This document shows positions 18,454 through 26,222 of a stretch of 35,501 nucleotides of DNA, one piece after another (positions within the stretch are counted from its first letter, which is position 1; each line of letters begins with the position of its first letter). The stretch comes from Treponema sp. J25. Its GTDB lineage: Bacteria > Spirochaetota > Spirochaetia > Treponematales > Breznakiellaceae. Made by a program: the position numbers and the translations under genes. The stretch lies in the NCBI RefSeq assembly GCF_004343725.1, contig NZ_PTQW01000056.1, positions 1-35,501 of the forward strand, read 5' to 3'. The notes beneath the pieces are model-generated. The model saw only the letters and a program-made list of their open reading frames with translations, did no database searches and was not told the DNA's origin.

Positions 18454-20483
18454 AAACACCATCCTGGCTTATCCGTTATGGGCGTTATGGTTTTTTTCTG
18501 GTCTTTCTTCTCAGTTTTCTTGTTGTTCAGGAAATCCCCGTCACAGGTCAAAACAGTGAAGCCCTAACCATAGAAATCCGCCGGCTTTTTCAGGCCGGCG
18601 AGGTGGAGATAGTCCGGGAAAACTGGTATGGGGCGGTGGAATACTTCCTTGAGGTGCTTCAGAAGAATCCCAACCATGGGGACAGCATGGCCCGCCTTGC
18701 GGAATGCTACTATCAGCTTCGGGAATTTGATCAGGCCCTTGCCTGGGTTCGACGGGCTCGAGTACTGGATAGGGGGAACCTTTCTCTTGCCAATCTGGAG
18801 GCCCTCTGTCTCATTGCCCTGGGAAAATTAGATGATGCGTCGGCCCTTATTACCCAGGTGTTACAACGGGAGCCCTACAATCGGGAAGCCCTCTTTACCG
18901 CGGCGGAATTAGAACTTGCCCGGGGGCGGCCAGGGGAGGCCCTCAAAAAGTACCAGGAAACGGCCCGTCGTTTCCCCGATGATAAACGGGCCCTCCTTTC
19001 TCTTTCTCTTGTTTTGGGAAGCCTGGGTGATATGGAAACGGCCCGCTCCTATATTCAACGGGCCCTGAGTCTGTACGGTGATGATTACCGGGTTTTCTAT
19101 TATGGGGCATACCTCGATGCTCAGGCAGGAGCGTTAGATGAGGCGGCCAGAAAGTTGGACCGGGCCCTTATCCTCCAGTCCTCTTTTGTGCCTGCCCGGA
19201 GCCTCTTAGGCATAGTTCACTATCGACGGGGACGGTACGAAGAGGCGTCTCGCCTAGCGGATCAGATTATTGGATCCCACCGGAATGAGGTTTCTGCCTG
19301 GTACCTCAAGGGTCTTTCCTATGCCCGTATGGGAAAAACCGCTGAGGCCCGGAACATCTTGCAACAGGCTTTAAAGATCGATGGGGAAGATGAAATTCTT
19401 CGCATTGCCCTAGAAAATCTGGTTATTCAAACTACCTCTGTGGAATCCCCTGAGCGATCTGGCCTTGCCCGCTGGCACTTTGATCGGGCCCGCCAGTTTC
19501 AAAGTCGCCATCTTTCAGAAGAGGCGCTCTTTGAGTATCGTCGGGGTCTACGAATTAATCCGTATGGGGTAGAGCGAAAGGAACTGGCAGAACTGTGGCG
19601 AATCCAGGGTTATCCCCAGCGCTACCTGGATGAATTGCGGTTTTTACAGGAAATCGGCAGGGCCGATCGGGTAGTGCAGGATGCCATTGAGGCATACGAT
19701 AGTCTACTGGCGGATACCCTGAGCCGGCGTAGGGGAGTGGACACCCTTTCGATTGCCACACATCGATACTGGAATGTGGCAGTTTTTTCGGTAGCCGCTC
19801 AATCTTCGGTGCTCCATGTGGACGCCGGTCGGGTGGTGGCCGAGTATGTGCAGGACCTCTTTACCCATGAAGGAAATGTCCGGGCCCTTCCCCTGCCGAT
19901 TGAACAGGCCAGTTTTTCCACCGCCTTCCGAACCGCTCGGGAAGGGGGAGCGGACTATTTTATTATCCTGGGAAGTACAGAAAATAGTCGGGATATTCGG
20001 ATTCAGGCGGATCTCTATGTGGCTCGCACCGGTTCCCGGGCGGCATCCTTTTCATCGTACAAGGTCGGTAACGACCGCCTCCGGAATGCGGCCCGATCCA
20101 TAATGGATCAGCTTCGCCGGAGTCTTCCTTTCCGGGCCAGGCTAATTCAACGGGTAGCTGGCGAGGGCCTCATCGATCGGGGAAAGCCCGATGGGGTGGC
20201 GGTAGGGACCTCCTACATTATAATTAAAAAGAATGCCCCTATGGTTCAGAGCGAAGGGATTGGACTCGTGTACAGCCCTTCGGATGTGGTGGGAACCATC
20301 AAAATTACCGAGGTGGATGATTACTGTGCCCTTGGCACCTTAACCCGCCAGGGCTTCTTTGATCGGATTTCTGTAGGGGATGAGGTCCTTTTAGTGGAGG
20401 GGGAAAACGCTCCCTCGAATGCTTCTCAGACGACGGCCCCCGTTGATCCTGAACTCAGGGAACTTTTGCAGCGACTGCGGTAA
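18450..20483 (+). CDS. Exported TPR-repeat protein with FlgT-like C-terminal region
   Basis: The 677-residue product starts with a signal peptide (hydrophobic 13-27, cleavage near VTG/QN). Residues about 45-330 contain about eight TPR-like units with motifs such as ALAWVRRARVLDRGN and AVEYFLEVLQKNPN. Residues about 430-560 resemble a CsgG/FlgT-middle-type fold (WNVAVFSVAAQS...). The C-terminal part (about 560-650), with GLIDRGKPDGVAVGTSYIII and ISVGDEVLLVEGE, resembles the FlgT C-terminal/SH3-like domain. It is probably periplasmic and a scaffold for envelope assembly; the role is inferred. It is the last gene of the phoH operon and no strong terminator follows. Confidence 0.68.
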   Translation: MKTPSWLIRYGRYGFFLVFLLSFLVVQEIPVTGQNSEALTIEIRRLFQAGEVEIVRENWYGAVEYFLEVLQKNPNHGDSMARLAECYYQLREFDQALAWVRRARVLDRGNLSLANLEALCLIALGKLDDASALITQVLQREPYNREALFTAAELELARGRPGEALKKYQETARRFPDDKRALLSLSLVLGSLGDMETARSYIQRALSLYGDDYRVFYYGAYLDAQAGALDEAARKLDRALILQSSFVPARSLLGIVHYRRGRYEEASRLADQIIGSHRNEVSAWYLKGLSYARMGKTAEARNILQQALKIDGEDEILRIALENLVIQTTSVESPERSGLARWHFDRARQFQSRHLSEEALFEYRRGLRINPYGVERKELAELWRIQGYPQRYLDELRFLQEIGRADRVVQDAIEAYDSLLADTLSRRRGVDTLSIATHRYWNVAVFSVAAQSSVLHVDAGRVVAEYVQDLFTHEGNVRALPLPIEQASFSTAFRTAREGGADYFIILGSTENSRDIRIQADLYVARTGSRAASFSSYKVGNDRLRNAARSIMDQLRRSLPFRARLIQRVAGEGLIDRGKPDGVAVGTSYIIIKKNAPMVQSEGIGLVYSPSDVVGTIKITEVDDYCALGTLTRQGFFDRISVGDEVLLVEGENAPSNASQTTAPVDPELRELLQRLR

Positions 20484-20496
20484 CTGCGGGGCTTTT

Positions 20497-20721
20497 CTAA
20501 GTGGCTCTATCGGCTGGTGTAGCCCTCCGCTGATTGCCGTCGGGTTTTATTGGGTGTTTGCCATTGATGACCGCCATGAGAAGGTCGCGGAGGGTATAGA
20601 GGGCATAGCTATGTGGTGCATCCCCATTGATGGGTTGCCCTGGGCCCCTCTTCGGAAAGAGATACTCGTGTGGCTCCTTATTGTTTCCCTGCCCATTGAT
20701 TACACAATAGTTTATTTGTGT
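20497..20721 (-). other. Coding-like continuation after the stop codon, with INGx repeats; gene remnant or dispersed repeat
   Basis: The gap between the convergent genes is not blank. In the same frame as the leftward gene ending at 20722-20724 (TAA), the reading frame stays open for 74 more codons to a TAG at 20499-20497. The peptide has protein-like composition and three ING motifs (INGQGNNKEPHEYL, INGDAPHSYAL, INGKHPIKPDG) spaced 23 and 21 residues apart, caused by three CCATTGAT copies (20560-20568, 20623-20631, 20692-20700). It has no usable start codon. It may be a truncated gene, a stop-codon read-through region or a noncoding repeat. Confidence 0.35.
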
Positions 20722-21621
20722 TTATTTGCGTCGGGCCACAAGCTGCTGCAATACCCCCTGGATCCATTCGGCGCTTTCCCGGGGATAGGCTGTTTGGGCA
20801 AGGAGAAACGCAAAGAGGGCCTTTTCATATTCTCCCCTAAAATAATAAGACTCTCCCCGGTAAAAATGGGCCCGCCCTTCTATCTCGGCGGAGCGTCGGA
20901 GACTGAGAAAATTCTCCAGCGCCTTAAGCGCTTCATCCCATTTTTCTTTTACTACATATTCCTGAACAATTTGCTGCAGTTGATAGGCTTCTCCACTGGA
21001 AGGGGTCTCCCTATCCTGGCTAAGAATTCGAAGGCTTTTCTGAGATGGTTTTAGAGGTGTACCCTGGGGCAGGGCTCCCAGGGCTTTTCGACTTGACCCT
21101 GATAAGGGCTGGGCGGGAACAACATCCATGAGAAGCACGCCGGGTTTACTGTACTGTAACGCAGCAATATACGGCAGCGGTATGTTCCGCAGGGGGTGTT
21201 CCAGGGGGGGGAGTCCAATCCTCCCCGTCCCGGCGGGAATTTCTGCGGGTACGATGGTGGTGTTTTTCCCCGGAACAAGTTCAAGCCTTCCTTCTCGAAC
21301 TGCTTTTTCTTCGAGTAACGCATAATACGAAGGGAGCCCGGGAATGGGATAATCTATGAAGGGACTTGCCTGGATGCCACTCTGGATTATCACCGCGGAA
21401 AGGATATCCCTGGTAGTAGTAATGGGAGTGGTGGATCGGTATAAAACACAGGGTGTACCCAGTTGCTCTGGCGTAAAAGAAATGACCACCCGGTCTTCCT
21501 GAACCGTTGTTTCTATTCGTTGTACAGAGGATGCTGAAGCCCCTGCTCCAGATTCTTCACCCCCTATCGGATAACTGAGAAGGGCAAACCCCACAATTAC
21601 AAAACCCAGACCCTTTTTCAT
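20722..21621 (-). CDS. Exported FN3-like/TPR-like protein
   Basis: I chose the ATG at 21621, which gives 299 residues and a clean signal peptide (MKKGLGFVIVGFALLSYPIG); TTAGGA lies close upstream. The longer frame from a TTG at 21684, overlapping the previous stop, would hide the signal. Residues about 30-110 look like a fibronectin-III module with VLYRSTTPI and SPFIDYPIPGLPSYYALL. Residues about 205-290 are TPR-like helices with RAHFYRGESYYFRGEYEKAL. An 8-base C run (G on the plus strand, 21204-21211) lies in the middle of the gene and encodes the two Pro of GLPPLE. It is probably periplasmic and co-transcribed with the HD-GYP gene. Confidence 0.62.
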   Translation of the reverse strand: MKKGLGFVIVGFALLSYPIGGEESGAGASASSVQRIETTVQEDRVVISFTPEQLGTPCVLYRSTTPITTTRDILSAVIIQSGIQASPFIDYPIPGLPSYYALLEEKAVREGRLELVPGKNTTIVPAEIPAGTGRIGLPPLEHPLRNIPLPYIAALQYSKPGVLLMDVVPAQPLSGSSRKALGALPQGTPLKPSQKSLRILSQDRETPSSGEAYQLQQIVQEYVVKEKWDEALKALENFLSLRRSAEIEGRAHFYRGESYYFRGEYEKALFAFLLAQTAYPRESAEWIQGVLQQLVARRK

Positions 21622-21680
21622 AATCCTAAGTATGATGGGAAATCGAAAAATCGTCCAGAGTTCAAGTAGAGTTCTAAGGG

Positions 21681-22937
21681 TCAATATTTTAGTTCTTCTA
21701 GTTTTTTTTCGATGTTACAGAACACATTTACCAGGACAGGGTCAAACTGGCTTCCCCCTGAGTGGACGATTTCTTCCACCGCTTCCCGATGACTTTTGGG
21801 GATGTTGTAGGGACGGTCCGAACGCATCGCGTCGTAGGCATCTGCGATGGCCACGATCCGGGCGGGGAGGGGAATCTGCTTCCCCTTAAGGCCTTTGGGA
21901 TATCCTGAGCCATCCCAGCGCTCATGATGGTACAGGCAAATACTATAGGGAATTTCCAGAAAGGGAATATACTGGCTATATGCCGGGTCTGCCTGGAAAA
22001 GGTTAATAATCTTTTTGATGTAGGCCGCACCGGCGATGGTATGGTGTTTTATCTGTTCAAATTCATCCGTTTCCAGGGGATGTTTTTTGGCTATCAATTC
22101 CTGGGGTACCCCTACTTTCCCTATGTCGTGGAGCACCGAGGTATAGGCAATATCCTTTAAGTATTGCTCTATGGCATAGGGTGCAGACTTGAGTAGGTTC
22201 AGCCGCTGGATTTCTTCTGTGAGATAGGAGGTGATAAGCTGGATCCGCTGGAGGTGGCTTGCGGTTTCCCGACTATGTTCTTCCATAAGGGAACAGACCA
22301 GGGAGATGAGCATGATTTTTTGGGCTTCGATATTCTTTTTTGCCTTCTGGAGTTCCACGTTTGCCACCGAAAGAGATTCGATGACGGCGTCGGTCTTCTG
22401 GTAGTACAGTAATTCGATTTCGGCGCTGATATCCCGGATGGAAAGGTAGTATATAAAAATTTTTTGATTCTGATTGTATACCCGTTTCCCGGAAATCCCG
22501 AGGTGCACAAAGGGATGGAGTTTTTGGTTGAGGAGCCCTTCCAGTAAAAAGGGCATGTGGAATTCGGGGATAGCCACTTCTCCCAGTTCCCGGCAATCCC
22601 GGGGAAGAAATTTTTCGAACATGATATCAATGTAAAAGGATGAGGCAAACTCGTTTCTGCTCATGCTAAGTTCTTTAAGGAGCTCTTCGTTTACATGGAG
22701 AATCCGGCGGCGATGATCGAGAATAAGGGGGTACTTTTCTTTTATGGCCTGTTCTAAGAGCAATTTACTGGTAATGGTGGCCCGTTTTAATTTTTTGTTG
22801 TGGTATTGCTTTAGTTTAAGATAGTTAATGTACAGTCTATGATAGAGATACTTGAGTTTTTTGATAATCCCCTGGGCTTTTTTATATCGAGCGACAAGTC
22901 GCTCATAACTGGTCTGGGCATAGGTCTGCTGTACCAT
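21681..22937 (-). CDS. PAS-like/HD-GYP c-di-GMP phosphodiesterase
   Basis: The 418-residue cytoplasmic protein has a basic helical N-terminus (1-65), a PAS-like sensory region (about 66-180) and a coiled connector (about 185-220). The HD-GYP domain follows, with HDIGKVG (His270, Asp271), KHHTIAGAAYI, LYHHERWDGSGYPKGLKG (GYP at 345-347) and ADAYDAMRSDRPY. All expected metal ligands are present, so it should be an active c-di-GMP phosphodiesterase. There is no receiver or membrane domain, so the signal is cytoplasmic. AAAGGA precedes the ATG and its own promoter lies upstream. Confidence 0.9.
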   Translation of the reverse strand: MVQQTYAQTSYERLVARYKKAQGIIKKLKYLYHRLYINYLKLKQYHNKKLKRATITSKLLLEQAIKEKYPLILDHRRRILHVNEELLKELSMSRNEFASSFYIDIMFEKFLPRDCRELGEVAIPEFHMPFLLEGLLNQKLHPFVHLGISGKRVYNQNQKIFIYYLSIRDISAEIELLYYQKTDAVIESLSVANVELQKAKKNIEAQKIMLISLVCSLMEEHSRETASHLQRIQLITSYLTEEIQRLNLLKSAPYAIEQYLKDIAYTSVLHDIGKVGVPQELIAKKHPLETDEFEQIKHHTIAGAAYIKKIINLFQADPAYSQYIPFLEIPYSICLYHHERWDGSGYPKGLKGKQIPLPARIVAIADAYDAMRSDRPYNIPKSHREAVEEIVHSGGSQFDPVLVNVFCNIEKKLEELKY

Positions 22938-22970
22938 AAATAGTCCTTTTTTTCTTTAATTGATGTTCAT

Positions 22971-23000
22971 ACTATAAAGTGGTGAAAAGCGTCCTTGCAA
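22971..23000 (-). promoter_or_regulatory. Promoter of the HD-GYP gene
   Basis: On the minus strand TTGCAA (23000-22995) and TATAGT (22976-22971) are separated by 18 bp. The -35 lies within the perfect 10-bp palindrome CCTTGCAAGG (22993-23002). The start codon is 34 bp downstream of the -10, leaving a short leader with AAAGGA. Confidence 0.55.
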
Positions 23001-23091
23001 GGGGTAAAAGAAAAAAAGATAGGGAAAACCAAAGACTTTTTTGTAGAGCTAGTCGTAGAGTAAAAGATCAGGCTGAGAGAAGCCGGTATAG

Positions 23092-23120
23092 TTGAAAAGT
23101 TTTTTATTCGCCGGTGTTAT
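23092..23120 (+). promoter_or_regulatory. Possible upstream promoter of hexokinase
   Basis: TTGAAA (23092-23097) and TGTTAT (23115-23120) are spaced by 17 bp. The -10 is weaker than that of the proximal candidate and the leader would be about 150 nt. Confidence 0.3.
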
Positions 23121-23206
23121 TTGTCTGTTTGGTGATTTCCCAAGGGGACTCCAGGCAGGAAACGTTTCTTGAAGACTTCAGGAGAGGGAAAAACTGCCTT
23201 GCCCTC

Positions 23207-23235
23207 TTGCTCAGAGCTCCTTGATAGGATATACA
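23207..23235 (+). promoter_or_regulatory. Probable proximal promoter of hexokinase
   Basis: TTGCTC (23207-23212) and TATACA (23230-23235) are spaced by 17 bp. Transcription from about 23242 would give a leader of about 31 nt carrying GGGAGG six bases before the ATG. Confidence 0.45.
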
Positions 23236-23272
23236 AAAGGGAGAAAAAGGACGTTGTTCAGGGAGGTTTTTC

Positions 23273-24631
23273 ATGCGATCCAACTTTGACCCCCGGCTCC
23301 TGGCCGACTTTGCCCGATATTATGGTTTCCACTATGGCGTATGTGATCCCGTAGCGCTGGTAAAAGATCTCATCATAGAAATGGAACGGGGCCTCAGGGG
23401 AGAGCCTTCTACACTCCCCATGTTGCCCTCCTATCTTTACCCGGTTTCCTCGGTTCCTCCAGGAAAGACGGTTATTGCCCTTGACGCGGGGGGAACGAAT
23501 CTTCGTTCTGCCCTGGTTCGTTTTAATGAACAGGGGAAAGCGATAGCGGAAAATACGATTAAAACCCATATGCCGGGAACGAAGGGACAGCTTTCTGCCC
23601 GGGCTTTTTTTGATGAAATTGCGGCGGTTACGGCGCCGTTACTCAAGGAACATCCTGATGTGGCGGGGATAGGTTTTTGTTTTTCCTACCCCATGGAAAT
23701 GACCAAGGATGCGGACGGCATCCTTTTAGGGTTCAGCAAGGAGGTTGATGCCCCCGAAGTTATCGGCAAGGCCATTGGGGCAGGTTTGAGGGATGCCCTG
23801 GCACGGCAGGGCGTTTCGGCACCAGAACGAATTGTGCTTCTCAACGATACGGTGGCGACCCTGCTTTCGGGGCTGGCTGAAATTCCCGCCGATGGTGGGC
23901 AACGCAAAGGTCCCGATGTGTATGCCGTGGAAGCGGGGCCGGTGATAGGGTTTATCCTGGGCACCGGGATGAATGTGGCCTACCCTGAAACCCATATCCC
24001 GAAGATTGGCTTTGAGGATCCCCAGAATCCCCAGATTGTGGTGTGCGAAATGGGGAGTTTCCGGACCCGCTATACGGGACGGCTGGATGAAGAATTTGAT
24101 GCCACCACCAAGAATCCCGGAAAATACACCTTCGAAAAAACCATGGCCGGGGCCTACCTGGGTCCCCTCACGTTATATATGTTGAAAAAGGCGGTCCAGG
24201 ATGGAGTCTTAGTGTTCCGAAGATCCCAGGAACTTCTTGCGATGGAAACCCTGCAGACCAAGGACCTGAATGCCTTCATGCATAACCCCCTTACCGGCGA
24301 AGGTCCCATCGGCTCCCTCTTTGATCGGGATGAACGGGATGCCCTGGCGACCCTTGTCTTCCTAACGTCTATTATCACCGAGCGGGCGGCCCTCTTTGCG
24401 GCCGCCACGGTGGCTGCGGCGGTAGAAAAAATCAAGGCCGGCTATGATCCCTTTGTGCCGGTGCGGATCGCCGTAGAAGGCACAACCTACATGATTTATA
24501 AGGGGATGCGACCAGCCCTGGAATCCTACTTACATACGATGCTTGCCAATAAGGCTCCCCGCTCGGTGGTGATTTCCCCGGTGGAGCAGGCATCCCTTTT
24601 TGGAGCCGCCGTGGCGGCCCTTTCAAAATAG
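23273..24631 (+). CDS. Hexokinase (eukaryotic-type family)
   Basis: The 452-residue enzyme phosphorylates hexoses with ATP at the entry of glycolysis and belongs to the two-domain hexokinase family that is common in eukaryotes and found in treponemes. The phosphate-1 motif DAGGTNLR starts at residue 71, and FCFSYPMEM is the conserved sugar-binding segment. LLNDTVATLLSG carries the catalytic base Asp192, and GFILGTGMNVAY is the phosphate-2-like loop. VAVEGTTY-type sequence near residue 400 (here RIAVEGTTYM) completes the adenosine site. Length equals a single catalytic hexokinase unit, with no regulatory half. It appears monocistronic and converges on the M15 gene with a 24-bp gap that holds no clear terminator. 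Confidence 0.92.
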   Translation: MRSNFDPRLLADFARYYGFHYGVCDPVALVKDLIIEMERGLRGEPSTLPMLPSYLYPVSSVPPGKTVIALDAGGTNLRSALVRFNEQGKAIAENTIKTHMPGTKGQLSARAFFDEIAAVTAPLLKEHPDVAGIGFCFSYPMEMTKDADGILLGFSKEVDAPEVIGKAIGAGLRDALARQGVSAPERIVLLNDTVATLLSGLAEIPADGGQRKGPDVYAVEAGPVIGFILGTGMNVAYPETHIPKIGFEDPQNPQIVVCEMGSFRTRYTGRLDEEFDATTKNPGKYTFEKTMAGAYLGPLTLYMLKKAVQDGVLVFRRSQELLAMETLQTKDLNAFMHNPLTGEGPIGSLFDRDERDALATLVFLTSIITERAALFAAATVAAAVEKIKAGYDPFVPVRIAVEGTTYMIYKGMRPALESYLHTMLANKAPRSVVISPVEQASLFGAAVAALSK

Positions 24632-24655
24632 AAGCGCCAACCCACGGAAGGAAGG

Positions 24656-25591
24656 TTAATCTTCTTTTCGTGGGGGTTCCTCTGGGGGAATCTGGAGGCT
24701 TTCCAGGGATAGCTTTTTAAGCAGGTGGAGCTCGGGCCGATATTCAAAGTGCATCTGGTCATACAGGTCCCACTTGCCACCCCAGATAAAGCCTTCCTGT
24801 TCAAACAACTGAATTATTTCGGCCGGCGGGGCCCAGCGTTCACTCTGGGGAACCAGCATCCAATCAGGGTTTTTTTCCTGTTCCCAGCCCCAGTATATTA
24901 CCTTACCTCCCAGCCGTTTGGGTTGTATGTCGATGGCAAGTCCCCAGCTATGAAAGCTCATCCGCTGGGTCCCCCGGATTTCTCTCCAGTTGTATCCCCC
25001 GATAGTTCCGACGGTAGAGAGAAAGGTAGCCACCTTTTGATTTGTTTTTGCCAGGGAACGGGTCTTTGTATCAATCCGTCGCAGGGCCGCCGCAATTCGC
25101 CGATGCACAGAAACTTTTTTTCCAAAAAACTGGATCGCTACAATCTGGGCTTCCACTTCTCCCCGGGAACGGCCCTCATACAAAAGGCTGCGAAAAAGGG
25201 GATGATGGTCCGGGCCGTTTTTTCTTTGTTCCGCATCTCCCAGGAGTCGAAGCTGTTCTATTCGTTCGGGGGTGTATTGCCGTGGATCGGGGGGGCTTTC
25301 CGGATAGGTGTAGAATACGTAGGGGAGGTACTTTTGCCATTCGCTCCGCTCTTCTGCGGGAAGTATCCTTCCCTGGGCCCAGAAAAGGGTAGTTTCTGCC
25401 ACCGTGATAGTCCAGTCTCCCTCTTGCCAGGAAACATCCCGCACCCGATCGGGGAAGGCCTGCTCATAGGCTTTAAGAACCTCCCGGGGCCCAAAAAGGC
25501 GTTGGTATGCCGGGAGGGCCCCAAGCCCTATAAGAACTATCCCAAGAAAAACGCCGACCCCCATCAGAGTATACAATCTTTTCTGAATCAT
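24656..25591 (-). CDS. M15-family D-Ala-D-Ala carboxypeptidase/endopeptidase-like protein
   Basis: A 311-residue protein with an N-terminal membrane anchor or uncleaved signal (about 7-28), so the catalytic part faces the periplasm. The M15/VanY zinc site is visible: MSFHSWGLAIDI provides His214 and Asp221 (SxHxxGxAxD) and YDQMHFEY provides His281. These enzymes trim peptidoglycan stem peptides; whether it removes the terminal D-Ala or cuts another peptide bond cannot be told. The middle region (about 30-170) has no family I recognise. It is divergent from a TPR gene with a 37-bp gap and AGGA before its ATG. Confidence 0.82.
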   Translation of the reverse strand: MIQKRLYTLMGVGVFLGIVLIGLGALPAYQRLFGPREVLKAYEQAFPDRVRDVSWQEGDWTITVAETTLFWAQGRILPAEERSEWQKYLPYVFYTYPESPPDPRQYTPERIEQLRLLGDAEQRKNGPDHHPLFRSLLYEGRSRGEVEAQIVAIQFFGKKVSVHRRIAAALRRIDTKTRSLAKTNQKVATFLSTVGTIGGYNWREIRGTQRMSFHSWGLAIDIQPKRLGGKVIYWGWEQEKNPDWMLVPQSERWAPPAEIIQLFEQEGFIWGGKWDLYDQMHFEYRPELHLLKKLSLESLQIPPEEPPRKED

Positions 25592-25616
25592 CTACCAATC
25601 CTGCGCAAAAATAGAG

Positions 25617-25622
25617 TATATT
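25617..25622 (+). promoter_or_regulatory. -10 box of the TPR gene, leaderless arrangement
   Basis: TATATT (25617-25622) lies six bases before the ATG at 25629, with no Shine-Dalgarno sequence. The best -35 candidates (ACCAAT/TACCAA near 25593-25599) are poor. Transcription would start at or inside the start codon. Confidence 0.35.
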
Positions 25623-25628
25623 GATACT

Positions 25629-26222
25629 ATGAACGATGAAGCCCCGCGGGATCCGGTGCTGAGCCTGCTGGATGCTCAAAACCTGATGGCCCGCTATGAA
25701 TATGATAAAGCCATTACCATCCTTCAGGACCTCGTTGCAGAGGACCCCCGGGACAGTACGGTCCTTACAGCCCTCGGTATAGCCTATACCGAAGCCGGAC
25801 AAAATGAAAAGGCCGTAAAGGCCCTCCAGTGGGCCCTTTCCCTGGATAACACTATTCCCGAAGCTCACGAGGCTCTGGGATGTGCCCTGTATCGCCTGGA
25901 CCGGTATGGGGAAGCAGAAAAGGCCCTCCGTACGGCAGCCCTGCTGAGACCCGACGATGGGAGCATCCTGCGCAATCTGGGGGTGGTGGTGTCCCGCCTG
26001 GGGAATCTGGAAGAGGGGGAAGCCCTTATCGAAGAGGCCTATGCCCTGAACCATTGGGATTATCATGCCATGTACGCCCTGGTCTCGGTGCGACTGCGCC
26101 AGGGAGACCTGGAAGGGGCCCTGGAACTGCTCGAACGCCTGGCGAATGAGGACGCTCCCATCCAGCTAAAAATGCTTGCCATTGACCATATCCAGAACAT
26201 AAAACGCTACATTCGCCCTTAA
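25629..26222 (+). CDS. Small cytoplasmic TPR-repeat protein
   Basis: The 197-residue product has no signal peptide or membrane segment and consists of about five TPR units with canonical W/L-G-Y-A-P spacing (ALGIAYTEAGQNEKAVKALQ, ALGCALYRLDRYGEAEKALR, NLGVVVSRLGNLEEGEALIE). Such proteins are protein-protein adaptors; no partner is evident. The gene converges with the Memo-like gene, and both stops fall within TTAA at 26219-26222, so there is no room for a terminator between them. No ribosome-binding site is visible and the gene may be leaderless. Confidence 0.75.
   Translation: MNDEAPRDPVLSLLDAQNLMARYEYDKAITILQDLVAEDPRDSTVLTALGIAYTEAGQNEKAVKALQWALSLDNTIPEAHEALGCALYRLDRYGEAEKALRTAALLRPDDGSILRNLGVVVSRLGNLEEGEALIEEAYALNHWDYHAMYALVSVRLRQGDLEGALELLERLANEDAPIQLKMLAIDHIQNIKRYIRP

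Larger units (their letters stand above)
22938..23272. other. 335-bp divergent intergenic region between the HD-GYP gene and hexokinase
   Basis: No protein or RNA gene is recognisable. It holds the leftward HD-GYP promoter (22971-23000), two candidate rightward promoters for hexokinase (23092-23120 and 23207-23235) and the hexokinase ribosome-binding site GGGAGG (23261-23266). The middle part (about 23001-23090) is A-rich with no structure I can support. Confidence 0.6.

Noticed and set aside
20419-21054. Plus-strand open frame of 211 codons through the convergent gap
   Set aside because: It starts inside the TPR gene in another frame and runs antisense to the exported FN3/TPR-like gene; its product has irregular Trp/Cys-rich composition. 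The minus-strand reading of the gap looks more protein-like.
21622-21684. TTG start overlapping the HD-GYP stop for the exported FN3/TPR-like gene
   Set aside because: It would place 21 extra residues before a clean signal peptide; the ATG at 21621 has a TTAGGA site close upstream.
23070-23120. CTGAGAGAAGCC resembling part of a TPP riboswitch
   Set aside because: The essential CCTGAT...GGATAATGCCAG side is missing, and the downstream gene is a hexokinase with no thiamine link.
24725-25624. Long plus-strand open frame (299 codons) antisense to the M15 peptidase gene
   Set aside because: The minus strand carries intact zinc motifs and a membrane anchor; the plus frame has Phe/Pro/Gly-rich mirror composition and no start signals.
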